Shown here: in pieces, positions 42,014 to 57,470 of the stretch
Layout of the letters: every line of letters begins with the position of its first letter
How positions within the stretch are numbered: the first letter of the stretch is position 1
Assembly (NCBI RefSeq): GCF_001949125.1
Contig: NZ_MSTI01000093.1
Span: 27,820 to 91,819, forward strand
From: Deinococcus marmoris
Lineage (GTDB): Bacteria > Deinococcota > Deinococci > Deinococcales > Deinococcaceae
Length of the DNA: 64,000 nucleotides
Direction of reading: 5' to 3'
Translations under genes and position numbers: made by a program
Notes under the pieces: generated by a model
What the model was told of the DNA's origin: nothing
Database searches by the model: none
Seen by the model: only the letters and a program-made list of their open reading frames with translations

Positions 42014-42986
42014 ATGAACAACCCCTACGGGTATATCAACGGGCGCGTGCGCATGATGCGCGTGGCCCTGGTGGACGCCCGCGCGATGGACGACGTGACG
42101 AACACGCTGAACTACCAGGAATTCCTGCGTCAGATCAGCGAGACGCCGCTGCGCGAGGACCTGGGCGAGGCCACCGCGCAGGGGGCGGGTCTGGGGCAGC
42201 TCGACGAGGCCCTGAGCCGCAATTACCTCAAATCCATCTCGCACCTGCGCTCGATTGCCACCGGGCAACCTGCCCGCGAGATCGAGGCGATGCTGCTGCG
42301 CTATGACCTCCAGAATGTGAAAACACTGGTGCGCGGCGTGCAGACCGGACGCTCGGCGGACGACATCGTGGCGGGCCTGATCCCAGCGGGAACACTGCCG
42401 TGGTCTGCCCTCCAGGGCGCGGCCCAGAGTGCCGACGTCGCCAGCCTCGCCCAGACCCTGAGCGTGGCAGGCGGCAAGATCGGCCAGATTCTGCGCGCCG
42501 CCGTGAGTGGCGGGGCCAGCAGCCTGCTGGATCTGGAAGTGGCGCTGGATCAGGGCTACTACCGCGCCGTTCTCTCGGGCGTGCGCGGCACCAATGTCCG
42601 CCGTTACTTCACGCGCGAGATCGACGTGCGGAACCTGCTGATCGCCCGCCAGTTGCGCGGCGCGGCCCCCAACGTCCGCTATTTCATCCCCGGCGGACGT
42701 GACGTGTCCGAGGCCGACTTCCTGCGAATCGCGGGCGGCGACAACAGCGTGTCCGCTCCCGATCTGGGCGCGGTGCTGGAAGCCCCCGATCTGGGCAGCT
42801 CCGAGGCGATTGCCCGCAGGCTGCTCGACGAGGCCAGCCGCAACGTGGCGATGGCCGACGCGCTGGGGCCGGGCGTGGCGCTGGATTACCTGCGCCGCAA
42901 GGAACAGGAAATCGCCCGCATGCGTCTGATTGGCCGCGCCAAGTTCTACGGCCTGAGCAAGGACGAGCTGCAAAGGGAGTTGGAAG

Positions 42987-42994
<8 letters not shown>
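42014..42994 (+). CDS. atpC: V-type ATPase subunit C
   Basis: A 326-residue helical protein that joins the rotor shaft (D and F) to the membrane ring, as in Thermus subunit C. YGYINGRVRMMRVALVDARAMDDV at the N-terminus and the repeated helical segments with YDLQNVKTLVRG and MADALGPGVALDYLRRKEQEIARMRLI are typical of V/A subunit C (d). A GGGGGAGGAC ribosome site precedes the ATG. It overlaps subunit F. Confidence 0.93.
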
Positions 42995-43313
<319 letters not shown>

Positions 43314-43329
43314 ACGGTCTCCGGGTCAA

Positions 43330-43350
43330 GCCGTCTAACGGCCAGACGGC
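43330..43350 (+). promoter_or_regulatory. Hairpin between subunit F and subunit A genes
   Basis: GCCGTCT (43330-43336) pairs perfectly with AGACGGC (43344-43350) over a 7-base loop, in the 114-base gap. There is no T-run. It may shape mRNA processing or partial termination inside the operon. Confidence 0.5.
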
Positions 43351-43427
43351 ACAAAGCACAAATGCTGTTCTGTTCCGCCTCTAGACTGTTTGACCTTAGA
43401 CTTTCAGACCTCTCCCAAGGAGATTCA

Positions 43428-46591
<3,164 letters not shown>

Positions 46592-46595
46592 ATGG

Positions 46596-46642
46596 GTTTG
46601 AAAGTCTGACCGCCGACATCCCTGGCGGCTAGACTTTCAAAC
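46596..46642 (+). promoter_or_regulatory. Strong hairpin between subunit B and subunit D genes
   Basis: GTTTGAAAGTCT (46596-46607) pairs perfectly with AGACTTTCAAAC (46631-46642), with an inner CCGCC/GGCGG stem (46610-46614 with 46624-46628). No T-run follows. It separates the A3B3 genes from the single-copy shaft subunit D. Confidence 0.7.
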
Positions 46643-46669
46643 ATTCACCGACAAGGGAGGTGAACACAT

Positions 46670-47344
46670 ATGGCAGGACAGATCAGCCCCACCCGCAGCG
46701 CCATGCTGGCGAGCAAGGCCAGCCTCAAGACCGCGCAGAGCGGCGCAGACCTGCTGAAGCGCAAGCGCGACGCATTGATCGGCGAGTTCTTCGCACTGGT
46801 CAAGGACGCCCTGGCCGCCCGCGAGGAACTCTCCGGCGTGAGCAAGGGCGCATACACCAGCCTGTTCGGCGCGAAAGCGTGGGACAGCCCGGAAGCCGTC
46901 GAGAGCCTGAGCCTGGCTGGCAGCGGCGATTACGCGATTGACATGCAGATCGACAACCTGTACGGCGTGAAGGTGCCGCGCATCGAGATTCCCGAGCGCG
47001 ATACCGCCACCACGTTCAGCCCGATCAATGTCGGCGCACGCACCATCCAGGCCGCCACCGATTTTGGCGGCGTGATGGACGGCATCGTCAAGGTGGCCGC
47101 CACCGAGACCAAGCTGCGCCGGATTGGCGAGGAAATCAAGAAGACCTCGCGCCGTGTGAACGCGCTGGAGCAGGTCCTGATTCCCGGCATTCAGGACGAC
47201 ATCCGCTTTATCCGCAGTGTTCTCGATCAGCGCGAACGTGAGGCCAGCTTTACCCTGAAGAAGATCAAGGCCAAGCTGGAAGCCGACGCGAAGAGGGAAA
47301 AAGAGCTTTTGCAGGCCAAGAACCACGGTTCGGCAGCAGACTGA
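46670..47344 (+). CDS. atpD: V-type ATPase subunit D (central shaft)
   Basis: A 224-residue coiled-coil shaft protein: PTRSAMLASKASLKTAQSGADLLKRKRDALIGEFF at the N-terminus and ETKLRRIGEEIKKTSRRVNALEQVLIPGIQDDIRFI near the C-terminus, the two antiparallel helices of the rotor. GGGAGGTGAAC precedes the ATG. It is the last gene of the operon and is followed by a terminator. Confidence 0.96.
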   Translation: MAGQISPTRSAMLASKASLKTAQSGADLLKRKRDALIGEFFALVKDALAAREELSGVSKGAYTSLFGAKAWDSPEAVESLSLAGSGDYAIDMQIDNLYGVKVPRIEIPERDTATTFSPINVGARTIQAATDFGGVMDGIVKVAATETKLRRIGEEIKKTSRRVNALEQVLIPGIQDDIRFIRSVLDQREREASFTLKKIKAKLEADAKREKELLQAKNHGSAAD

Positions 47345-47363
47345 AGTTCTGCGCGTAGAAAGG

Positions 47364-47391
47364 GCCGCCCTCCAAGTGGGGGTGGCTTTTT
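47364..47391 (+). terminator. Intrinsic terminator of the V-ATPase operon
   Basis: GCCGCCC (47364-47370) pairs with GGGTGGC (47380-47386) with one G-U pair, followed by TTTTT. It lies 20 bases past the subunit D stop. Confidence 0.85.
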
Positions 47392-47442
47392 GTTGTGCAG
47401 AATTTCAGTTTGTCAAAAATAATAGAAAGTGCCCTATCAGTC

Positions 47443-47892
47443 CTAAAACATATACTGGCTTTCTCTCTGCTCTAGCTCAATCTTACCTAACTTAACTATA
47501 TCAAGACCTGCCGCTTCCAAATTTTGACAGCGCTTCCATCCATCACTGCTACTATCGTAACCGAAATAAGTTATCACGCTTGCATAGTGCCGTAAACCTA
47601 TAAAATTTGCTATTCTCACTCTCCTTTCTTCAAGGCTTTCCAAATTTTCCTGAAAATATTGTATGTTTACCATCTTAGAGACAACAAAGAGCATAAGGGC
47701 TACCGCGAAAACCTGCCCTAATATAGAGTCTGAGCTTAGAGAAAGATAATACGCAACAATGTCTATGCCCACCAGCACATAAGCATTCGTTCGCATTCTA
47801 GACAATTCCGCCTTGCATTCCTTGATCTGGTTTGGCAGCTCACGTTCAATCCGCATAGCCCAAGCACGCAAGTCACTTTGGGGATCATCCAT
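47443..47892 (-). CDS. AT-rich hypothetical membrane protein
   Basis: A 149-residue protein that I do not recognise. A charged N-terminus (LRAWAMRIERELPNQIKECKAEL) is followed by two membrane segments (about 40-57 and 61-80: VLVGIDIVAYYLSLS and ILGQVFAVALMLFVV) and a cytosolic tail with SLEERRVRIANFIGLRHYASVITYFGYDSS. TACAAT with AGAGGA just upstream of the ATG supports the start. Base composition is clearly more AT-rich than all neighbours, with many AUA and UUA codons, so recent transfer is likely. Confidence 0.65.
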   Translation of the reverse strand: MDDPQSDLRAWAMRIERELPNQIKECKAELSRMRTNAYVLVGIDIVAYYLSLSSDSILGQVFAVALMLFVVSKMVNIQYFQENLESLEERRVRIANFIGLRHYASVITYFGYDSSSDGWKRCQNLEAAGLDIVKLGKIELEQRESQYMF

Positions 47893-47960
47893 TCCTCTAT
47901 TGTATTCGACGACTCGTAGCGCGGCTGTTCAACGCAGTCACGCATCTCCCAACCGAAGCG

Positions 47961-49463
47961 CTAGTTCAGCATCCGCCCGTCCTGATTCCCCATCAATGTC
48001 TGTGCCCGCGCCAACAGATCCTGCAAGGTGCCGTGCCAATCGTCACTCTCGGGCGTGTTGTCCAGCGCCTGCTGGGCGTGGGCAACGGCAGCGGCGGGAT
48101 TGGGAAAGCCCTGCTGCGCCATCACATCGGCGGCCATCTGATGCCCGATGATCCAGTCGCGGCTGTCGGGGGCGGCTTCGCGGACCACGCGCTCATAGTG
48201 TTCCAGGGCCTCGTCCAGTTGAAAATAATCCAGGGCCACACTGCCCAGCACCAGACTGGCAGGAATCACCGCGCCCTGCGCCAGCGCCTGCTCGGCGGCC
48301 AGTTGCGCCTCGGGCATGCGGCCCAGGCGGTAGTCGCACTCGGCAATATCGGCCAGGACCTCGGGTTGATAAGGGTAGTCGGGTTCGTTCAGGGCCACTT
48401 CCAGCCGGTCACGGGCTTCCACCGGGCGGTCCATATCCAGCAGGGCCACGCCCAGCTCGTGGTTGGCGTAGGGGCGGTCACTGTCCTCGGCCAGCTTCAG
48501 GGCCGCCTCGAAGGCAGTGATGGCCTTTTCCTGCTGGCCCAGGTGACTCAGGATCTGGCCGGTCAGCAGGGCCACCACATAGCCGGGGGTGCCGTACTGC
48601 CGCTCCAGGCGGTCCGCCTCGCGGATCATCTCGTAGGCGGCGTCCGCCTGATCCATCTGCAACAGCGCCTGGGCGCGCAGGTAGTGCCATGTCGCCAGAT
48701 TCAGGCCCTCGTCCTCGCCCTGTCCTGCGTTGATCTGACCTGGGTTGATCTGGCCTGGGTTGATCTGGCCGGGGTTGATGGCCTGCTTGCTGCCGTACAG
48801 CAGCCGCGCGCCGTCCAGAATCTTCTTGGCTTCCTCGGGCTGTCCGTCCTGGATGAGCAGCGCCGCCTGTTCCTGGATCATCACCGCGCGGTCCAGGCCA
48901 CCCGCCAGATGCGCTGCCTCGGCATACAGGTTGATGGCGTCCGCCGTGTGGCCCAGTTGCTCCTGACAATCGGCCTGCCACGAGCGCAGCCGCCAGCGCA
49001 GATGCGGGGGCAGCTCGCCCGCCCCCAGATGAATGTCCAGTGCCACCTGTGGTTGCTCGGCCAGTGCCAGCGCGCACAGCGCATGGAAGCGGGCCACCGG
49101 GTCCAGCGCCTCGCGCACGGCCTCGGATGGTGGGACCGCTTCCGGGCCACGCGTGCGGGCTTCCAGCTCGGCGCTCAGGGCCAGATACAGCACCTCGCTG
49201 ACCACCGCCGGATTCAGCCCACGTGCCTCCGCCAGCGTCGCCTCAAGTTGCTCGGCTGCGCCGTCGCCGTACAGGGCGTGCAGACTGCCCAGATACACGC
49301 AGATACGCGCCGCAACCGGGGACACTGCCGCGCCCTTGCCTTTGCCCACTGCGGCTGGCATGGCCTCGTCCAGTGCAGCGCTCAGCACGCCAAAAGCAGT
49401 CTCATAGTCGCCCCCAGCCAGGGCCGTGCAAGCCTGTTGCCAGGTGGTGTCCGCATCAATCAT
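47961..49463 (-). CDS. Tetratricopeptide repeat protein
   Basis: A 500-residue all-helical protein with several TPR-like pairs, clearest in the last 250 residues ([67 protein letters not shown]). It is probably a cytosolic scaffold; partners are unknown. A 15-base tandem repeat encodes INPGQ about four times (48729-48780) in a linker. The start at 49463 ([20 protein letters not shown]) follows CAGGGA; upstream frame is low-complexity. TATCCT 8 bases upstream is a possible -10. Confidence 0.82.
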   Translation of the reverse strand: MIDADTTWQQACTALAGGDYETAFGVLSAALDEAMPAAVGKGKGAAVSPVAARICVYLGSLHALYGDGAAEQLEATLAEARGLNPAVVSEVLYLALSAELEARTRGPEAVPPSEAVREALDPVARFHALCALALAEQPQVALDIHLGAGELPPHLRWRLRSWQADCQEQLGHTADAINLYAEAAHLAGGLDRAVMIQEQAALLIQDGQPEEAKKILDGARLLYGSKQAINPGQINPGQINPGQINAGQGEDEGLNLATWHYLRAQALLQMDQADAAYEMIREADRLERQYGTPGYVVALLTGQILSHLGQQEKAITAFEAALKLAEDSDRPYANHELGVALLDMDRPVEARDRLEVALNEPDYPYQPEVLADIAECDYRLGRMPEAQLAAEQALAQGAVIPASLVLGSVALDYFQLDEALEHYERVVREAAPDSRDWIIGHQMAADVMAQQGFPNPAAAVAHAQQALDNTPESDDWHGTLQDLLARAQTLMGNQDGRMLN

Positions 49464-49669
49464 TCCCTGCCAGGATAGTCCATCCACTGCCGACTTGACC
49501 GTGCGCGGGCCGATGCGCTGCGGCAGAGGCCCCCGCCCCCACTGCCACCACCACGGATATGGTCCGGGATGGACCGGCCTGACCTGGCTTTTCAACGCGT
49601 GAGGCAACCTTTCGGGACTCTAAAGGCCGCTCCCCAATCGCACTTGTAACGCGGGACAATTTCATACAC

Positions 49670-49690
49670 CTTGAGTCTGGTACACTCAAG
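49670..49690 (+). promoter_or_regulatory. HAIR operator (HspR-binding inverted repeat) upstream of ftsH
   Basis: CTTGAGT (49670-49676), 7 bases, then ACTCAAG (49684-49690) is an exact match to the HspR-associated inverted repeat CTTGAGT-N7-ACTCAAG known from Streptomyces. A TACACT that could be a -10 box (49681-49686) overlaps the right half, so binding would block transcription of ftsH. HspR regulation of heat-shock genes is established in Deinococcus radiodurans; its use here is inferred from the match. Confidence 0.85.
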
Positions 49691-49745
49691 TCTAGAAGGG
49701 GCGACTTGCGCCCCATTTTCCCACTTTCCCCCTGGAGGAACGTTC

Positions 49746-51614
<1,869 letters not shown>

Positions 51615-51637
51615 GCCTTCCCTTCAAATTCAAACGA

Positions 51638-51665
51638 AAGCCCCCGCCGAGATGCGGGGGTTTTT
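51638..51665 (+). terminator. Intrinsic terminator of ftsH
   Basis: CCCCCGC (51641-51647) pairs with GCGGGGG (51654-51660) over CGAGAT and is followed by TTTTT. It ends just before the convergent DinB gene stop. Confidence 0.9.
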
Positions 51666-51687
51666 CATACTTGCCTGTGGCCTATGC

Positions 51688-52206
51688 TTAAGCTTTGAGA
51701 TTCGGCAGGTAGAACAGCAGGTCCATCGACGGCGGCCTGATCCCTTGCGTCCTGAGCAACGCGGCAATCTGCGCCGTGTGCCGGACCTCGTGCAGCATGA
51801 CGTGCCACAGCAGGCCGTCCAGTTTGAAGTGTTCCTCGGGCGTGTCCTCGATTACCCGTTCCAGATCGGCGTCCGTCAACGTGGATAGGTAGGCCAGGGT
51901 ACTTTGCTCCACCGCCCGCCAGTAGTCCAGCAGGTCTGCCAGCGGGAACCCGGCGAAGGCTGGGCCGCTTCCAGCATCTTTCAGGGCCGGAAACCCTTCC
52001 TCGACCGGCGTGTCCTGCAAGACCGTGTAGTGCAGCCAGCCGTCCTCCACGCCTGCGGTGTGGGCGATCAGGTCTTTGATGCTGTGCATGCGGTCACCGT
52101 CCAGCATTGGACGAGAGAGAACCTCGTCCGGCACGGTTTCCAGCGTGGCCCATAAATCGCGGCGGGCACGAACGAGGTAGTCGTACAGTTCAGGAATTTT
52201 CATCAT
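51688..52206 (-). CDS. DinB family protein
   Basis: A 172-residue four-helix-bundle protein. The three-His metal pattern of DinB/YfiT is suggested by LIAHTAGVEDGW (first His) and MLHEVRHTAQIAALL (second and third). Such proteins may act as thiol-dependent metalloenzymes or stress proteins; no activity can be assigned here. It overlaps the upstream DinB gene by 4 bases (ATGA) and is the last of the cluster that starts at 54148. Confidence 0.88.
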   Translation of the reverse strand: MMKIPELYDYLVRARRDLWATLETVPDEVLSRPMLDGDRMHSIKDLIAHTAGVEDGWLHYTVLQDTPVEEGFPALKDAGSGPAFAGFPLADLLDYWRAVEQSTLAYLSTLTDADLERVIEDTPEEHFKLDGLLWHVMLHEVRHTAQIAALLRTQGIRPPSMDLLFYLPNLKA

Positions 52207-52724
52207 TCTCTCCAGATCGCCCAGTGGTTGTCCAGCGCGTCCATGTCCTCTGCCGTGCGGCCGCCCGCACGGAGCAGCGCCATGATCTGCCCCCGGTGGT
52301 GGCTGTCGTGGACGATGGTGTGTTGCAGGAAGTGGGCCGGATTGGACTGGTACGCCCCTTCCTTCCAGGGATCGTCGAAGGCGCGGTCCTCATTCAGCGC
52401 GGCCCCAACGGCTTTGAGCGCCGCCTCATCTCCGGCTTTGAATGCAGCGACCAGTTCATCGGGCGGACAGTCCTGCCAGCGCCACAGGGGATCGCCGTCC
52501 GCGTCTTTTTGCGTCGGGTCCAGCAGTGGCCCGGCGTGGGGGCGCGACAGATTCCACAGCCAGCCGACGCGGAAGCCCGCCATATGCCGCAGATGCTTCT
52601 CGACGGTCCAGCCACCCTGATTGTCGGACAGGCCAAAGTCGGCGTCGGTCAGGGCATCAAGCAGGAAGTCGTTGATGCGCCCGTTGCGGCGGAAGGATTC
52701 GTGGAGCAGGGTCAGATCGGTCAT
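52203..52724 (-). CDS. DinB family protein
   Basis: A 173-residue DinB-like four-helix bundle: MTDLTLLHESFRRNGRINDFLLDALTD, EKHLRHMAGFRVGWLWNL (first His) and FLQHTIVHDSHHRGQIMALLRAGG (remaining His ligands). A GAGGAGA ribosome site precedes the ATG. It lies downstream of the DUF1905 gene and is translationally coupled to a second DinB gene. The Deinococcus-wide expansion of DinB proteins is established knowledge; a link to radiation damage is not shown by this sequence. Confidence 0.88.
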   Translation of the reverse strand: MTDLTLLHESFRRNGRINDFLLDALTDADFGLSDNQGGWTVEKHLRHMAGFRVGWLWNLSRPHAGPLLDPTQKDADGDPLWRWQDCPPDELVAAFKAGDEAALKAVGAALNEDRAFDDPWKEGAYQSNPAHFLQHTIVHDSHHRGQIMALLRAGGRTAEDMDALDNHWAIWRE

Positions 52725-52745
52725 TTTTCTCCTCTGGACAGGCGT

Positions 52746-53036
52746 TCAGCCCACTTCTAGCTGCACGGCCACCTCGTCGCCTTCCTCGATCTTCTCGGCC
52801 TTTCGGATCATCAGCTTGATGGGCAGAATGTACAGCTCTTCCCTGGGAAACAGCGAGGTTTTCCATTCGGTGTTGCCCACTCTGGCCCTGACCGGGATCA
52901 TGCCCCAGCCGTAGGTGACGAGGCGGGCAGCGGCCTTGATCTGCTGGGCCTGCTCGGCGGGAACAGTCACGAAGTAGAACGGGGCGGGGCCGCGCCAGTA
53001 CCAGACGGGACCGCTGAAGTTAAGGGTGAGGGGCAT
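52746..53036 (-). CDS. DUF1905 domain protein
   Basis: A 96-residue beta-rich protein: WYWRGPAPFYFVTVPAE, then GWGMIPVRARVGNTEWKTSLFP and YILPIKLMIRKAEKIEEGDEVAVQLEV, the pattern of DUF1905, a small barrel of unknown function. It lies between the DUF3224 gene (216 bases upstream) and two coupled DinB genes, all on the minus strand. Confidence 0.85.
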   Translation of the reverse strand: MPLTLNFSGPVWYWRGPAPFYFVTVPAEQAQQIKAAARLVTYGWGMIPVRARVGNTEWKTSLFPREELYILPIKLMIRKAEKIEEGDEVAVQLEVG

Positions 53037-53252
53037 GGTTCACCGCAGAGTGTGTCATGGAAGCTGAAGCAGGAGAGGCCAGTGCATCGGCCCGGCGAGG
53101 GGGCCGGGCGACAGCTTCGGGGAGTTCAGAACGCGGGAGCGGGGCGGGTTCAGGCGGCCACCAGACTCTGGCTTTCCCCCGCCCAGCGCGTGAATCTGCC
53201 CAGAGGTTGTAGGAGTGAGTTCATTGAGACCAGTTTCCGGCACAGGCACCTC

Positions 53253-53645
53253 TCAGGCTTCTGCCAGCGTGTATTCAAGGGTGTAGTGATGCACCCTGTC
53301 CACAATTTCCAGCGTCAACTCTCCGCTCAGGCCCGCCAGTTCCCCGCTGCCGGAATCGGGAACCACCCGGTAAGTCAGGCTCTGGCCGCCACTTTCGCTG
53401 ACGCCCGCATGGAAGAAGGCAAATCCGCCCTGCCTGCCGCTGAGCGTGGCCTGCACGACCTCGATGGCGACATACACCGCCGAACCCTCCACGGGCGTCA
53501 TGAAGGTCAGCATCTCCACCGCGCTTTGCCCCTGGAGATCGCCGCTCCAGTGTTTGTCCAGTCCCATCTGCCCAATTTCGGAGACGGTCTGCGCGGGCAT
53601 ATCCGCGCGGGGCCTGACCGTGAATGTCCCTCTGACAGCGCTCAT
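53253..53645 (-). CDS. DUF3224 domain protein
   Basis: A 130-residue beta-barrel of the DUF3224 family, whose role is unknown. It begins MSAVRGTFTVRPRADMPAQ, has GLDKHWSGDLQGQSAVEML in the middle and ends with GRQGGFAFFHAGVSESGGQ, VPDSGSGELAGLSGEL and a final strand. The ATG at 53645 overlaps the DinB stop (ATGA), so the two are coupled; the longer open frame upstream is antisense to the DinB gene and not real. Confidence 0.85.
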   Translation of the reverse strand: MSAVRGTFTVRPRADMPAQTVSEIGQMGLDKHWSGDLQGQSAVEMLTFMTPVEGSAVYVAIEVVQATLSGRQGGFAFFHAGVSESGGQSLTYRVVPDSGSGELAGLSGELTLEIVDRVHHYTLEYTLAEA

Positions 53646-54148
53646 GGTCCCATATATGCGGGAAAGGCAGGTGGCTCGATGCCCAGCGCCCGCAGATACA
53701 CGTAGCCCTGCGCCCGGTGGTGAATCTCGTTGTCGATGTTGTAGATCGCCGCCGCCCAGCCGCTCATCTCGCCCCAGGGCAGTTGATGCATCTGCGGGAA
53801 AAACGCCGGGTCCACCTTCGGCATCTCCGTTTCGATGCGGGCCGTCAGTTCGTCCCAGGCCCCCAGCAGCTCGGCGCGGTCCTGCGAGACGCCGTTTCGC
53901 CACTCCGGCATGGGCCACTCGCCCGTCAGCAACCCCGTGAGGGTCAGTTCGCTGACCTGATGGATTTCCCAGGCCAGCACGCCAAAGGGCCGCATGCCGC
54001 CAATGCTGAACGTGAACAACTGGTCTTCGGGAAACGCCAGGGTCACGCGGCGGGTCAATCGGCGGTTGCCCTGCCAGTACTCTAGAAACTGGGCGGGGGA
54101 AACGATCATGGGTGGGGCCGATACTTCAACTGCGGGCGTATTTGTCAT
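53642..54148 (-). CDS. DinB family protein
   Basis: A 168-residue DinB-like protein. The N-terminal helix (SPAQFLEYWQGNRRLTRRV) is followed by LAWEIHQVSELTLTGLLTG (His) and IYNIDNEIHHRAQGYVYLRALG (His pair). GGAGGT precedes the ATG at 54148. It is first in a minus-strand run and divergent from a WYL regulator 71 bases away, which may control the cluster. Confidence 0.87.
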   Translation of the reverse strand: MTNTPAVEVSAPPMIVSPAQFLEYWQGNRRLTRRVTLAFPEDQLFTFSIGGMRPFGVLAWEIHQVSELTLTGLLTGEWPMPEWRNGVSQDRAELLGAWDELTARIETEMPKVDPAFFPQMHQLPWGEMSGWAAAIYNIDNEIHHRAQGYVYLRALGIEPPAFPAYMGP

Positions 54149-54219
54149 CTTGACCTCCGCCCACAGCGTAACCCGAATTCCCGTCAGGATCTGTCCTGTT
54201 TGTGTGGCAGGATACAGGA

Positions 54220-55197
54220 ATGTATGACCCCTCAATGCGGGTGCTGACCGTGCTGGAACTGCTCCAGGCCCGCGAAAGCGTGACCGGCGCGGAACTGGCC
54301 CGCGTGCTGGAGGTCAGCCCGCGCACGGTGCAGCGCTACATTGCCCGGCTGCAAGACCTGGGCATTCCGGTGGAGGGCAAGCGCGGCGTGGGCGGCTCTT
54401 ACTGCCTGAAACCCGGCTTCCGGCTGCCGCCGCTGATGTTCACGGGCGAGGAAGCCCTGAGTCTGGCGCTGGGGCTGCGGGCGCTGCATCTGCTGGGGCT
54501 GGGCGCACTGGCCCCGGCAGCGCACGCGGCGGGAGCCAAGCTGGCCCGCACGCTGCCCCACGCCCTGCGCGAGACGGTGGAGGCGCTGGAAAGTGCGGTG
54601 CAACTGGATTCCTCGCCGTGGGTGGTGTCCACGGACGCGGCGCTGCTGTCTGAGTTGCTGGGCGCAGTCCACGGGGCGCAGACCGTGGAATTCCGTTACG
54701 CCTCGCCGCAGTCGAGCGCCCTGACGCGCCGGGTGGACGTATACCGCGCGCTGCATCTGGACGGACGCTGGTACGCGGTGGGCCGCTGCCATCTGCGGGA
54801 CGCCGTGCGCTCCTTCCGGCTGGACCGCATGGCCGAACTGCGCGTGCTGGGCGTTACGTTTACCGCGCTGCCCGACTTCGACGCGCTGGCCTACCTGCGT
54901 TCTACCCTCCCGCCAGAGACCCCCACCGCCCAGGTCAGCGTGTGGCTGGACACCCCACCAGAAACTTTGCGGGGCCGCGTTTCGGTCTGGTTTACCCAGA
55001 TCAGTGCCGAGGCGGGCGGCACCCAGATACGCTGCACACGCGACGATCTGCCCAGCTTCGCGGCCTTTCTGCTGGGCCTGGACTGCGATTTCCGGGTGGA
55101 TGGGCCACCGGAGTTGCTGGACGTCTTTAGACGGCTGGGGGCACGCTGCGCGGCGGTGGGGCCTGGGGCTGAGCAGAGCCGCACGCCATTGAAATGA
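54220..55197 (+). CDS. WYL domain-containing helix-turn-helix regulator
   Basis: A 325-residue protein. The N-terminal HTH (about 5-60) reads VLTVLELLQARESVTGAELARVLEVSPRTVQRYIARLQDLG. The WYL domain follows with VEFRYAS, the HLDGRWYAVGRCHLRDAVRSFRLDRM signature (R-W-Y variant) and a C-terminal WCX part. WYL proteins sense nucleic acid or nucleotides and often control stress genes. It is divergent from the dinB cluster; CTGTCCTG and CAGGATACAG in the gap form a near palindrome that could be its operator. Confidence 0.9.
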   Translation: MYDPSMRVLTVLELLQARESVTGAELARVLEVSPRTVQRYIARLQDLGIPVEGKRGVGGSYCLKPGFRLPPLMFTGEEALSLALGLRALHLLGLGALAPAAHAAGAKLARTLPHALRETVEALESAVQLDSSPWVVSTDAALLSELLGAVHGAQTVEFRYASPQSSALTRRVDVYRALHLDGRWYAVGRCHLRDAVRSFRLDRMAELRVLGVTFTALPDFDALAYLRSTLPPETPTAQVSVWLDTPPETLRGRVSVWFTQISAEAGGTQIRCTRDDLPSFAAFLLGLDCDFRVDGPPELLDVFRRLGARCAAVGPGAEQSRTPLK

Positions 55198-55214
55198 GGC
55201 GCGTAAACTGGCCC

Positions 55215-55688
55215 ATGACCCAGCCCTCTCTTCCCCCCGAAGAACTGACCCCCAGCGATCTGGCCCAGGGCAAGGCGTATACGGCCCCCGGCATCACCGT
55301 CTACTACAACGTCCGGCGCTGCGTGCATGTCGCCAACTGTATTCGCGGGCTGCCGCAGGTCTTCGATACTGCCCAGCGCCCCTGGATTCAGCCGTGGCAG
55401 GCCCCCGCCGAGCGTGTGGCGGCGGTGGTCCGCACCTGTCCCACGGGAGCGCTGCATTACGCGCTGGAGACGGGCGAGGCCGAAACACCCGCCGTGCCCA
55501 CCACCGTTCATCCCATTCCAGACGGACCGCTGGCAGTGTCGGGCAACCTGAGTATTCAGACGCCCGGCAGCGAGGTGCGGGACGTTCGCGCCGCGCTATG
55601 CCGCTGCGGGGCCAGTGGCAACAAACCCTTCTGCGACGGCACACACCGCAAGATCGGCTGGAAGAGCGGCGCGGGCGAGACCACTTGA
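55215..55688 (+). CDS. (4Fe-4S) mono-cluster and CDGSH iron-sulfur protein
   Basis: A 157-residue protein with two iron-sulfur domains. The first is a divergent mono-cluster ferredoxin (CVHVANC and, later, TCPTGALHY). The second is CDGSH with CRCGASGNKPFCDGTH (C-x-C ... C-x2-x-H pattern for 2Fe-2S). TAAACT lies 5 bases before the ATG at 55215, indicating a leaderless start. Its role is unknown; electron transfer or redox sensing is likely. It is followed by an overlapping DUF4279 gene. Confidence 0.87.
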   Translation: MTQPSLPPEELTPSDLAQGKAYTAPGITVYYNVRRCVHVANCIRGLPQVFDTAQRPWIQPWQAPAERVAAVVRTCPTGALHYALETGEAETPAVPTTVHPIPDGPLAVSGNLSIQTPGSEVRDVRAALCRCGASGNKPFCDGTHRKIGWKSGAGETT

Positions 55689-56151
55689 AAGATGCCGCAC
55701 AACAGCCTTATCTGTACGTCTATCTGGATATTTCGGGAACTTTTGACCCAGTGGTGTTCAGCCAGACTGTTGGCCTCGTCGCCGATGAAATGCGCAGGCG
55801 TGGTGAACCTCTCTTTGCACACCTGTGTCGGCCTGCTCAGGTAGCCCGGACGCGGAAAATTGACGACTGGAAACTGAAAGTTCCGACACGCCATACCTTC
55901 TTCATCTCGGACATGCTTGACGAATTGCTTGAGCGCGTGGCGGGTCACGAGGAAAAAATTCGCAGCACAGCACAGGTTCTCGGTCTTGATGTCGTGCTTC
56001 AGGTGGTAGCAGAGTGGGACGCCCATACAACTTCCATTCCTGACCTGGGTCTGACAGGTCTTCAAATAGAGCGGCTGGCAATGCTGGGGGCTTCATACGG
56101 TGTGGATTTCTATCCTCTCGTTACCCACCAAGCAGGCAGTTACACTGCCCC

Positions 56152-56155
<4 letters not shown>
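55685..56155 (+). CDS. DUF4279 domain protein
   Basis: A 156-residue protein of the DUF4279 type: [23 protein letters not shown], then [31 protein letters not shown] and the closing [17 protein letters not shown]. It probably starts at TTG 55685, overlapping the Fe-S gene stop (TTGA); no nearer ATG keeps the first strand. These proteins are often linked to immunity or toxin systems but no role is known. Its stop overlaps the next ATG (ATGA). Confidence 0.75.
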
Positions 56156-57468
<1,313 letters not shown>

Positions 57469-57470
57469 GG

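Noticed and set aside
48727..48781. Repeats considered as a CRISPR remnant
   Set aside because: The 15-base units are tandem without spacers and lie in frame in the TPR gene.
53055..53249. Small open frame between the DUF1905 and DUF3224 genes
   Set aside because: Pro/Gly-rich, no ribosome site and no recognisable fold; treated as intergenic.
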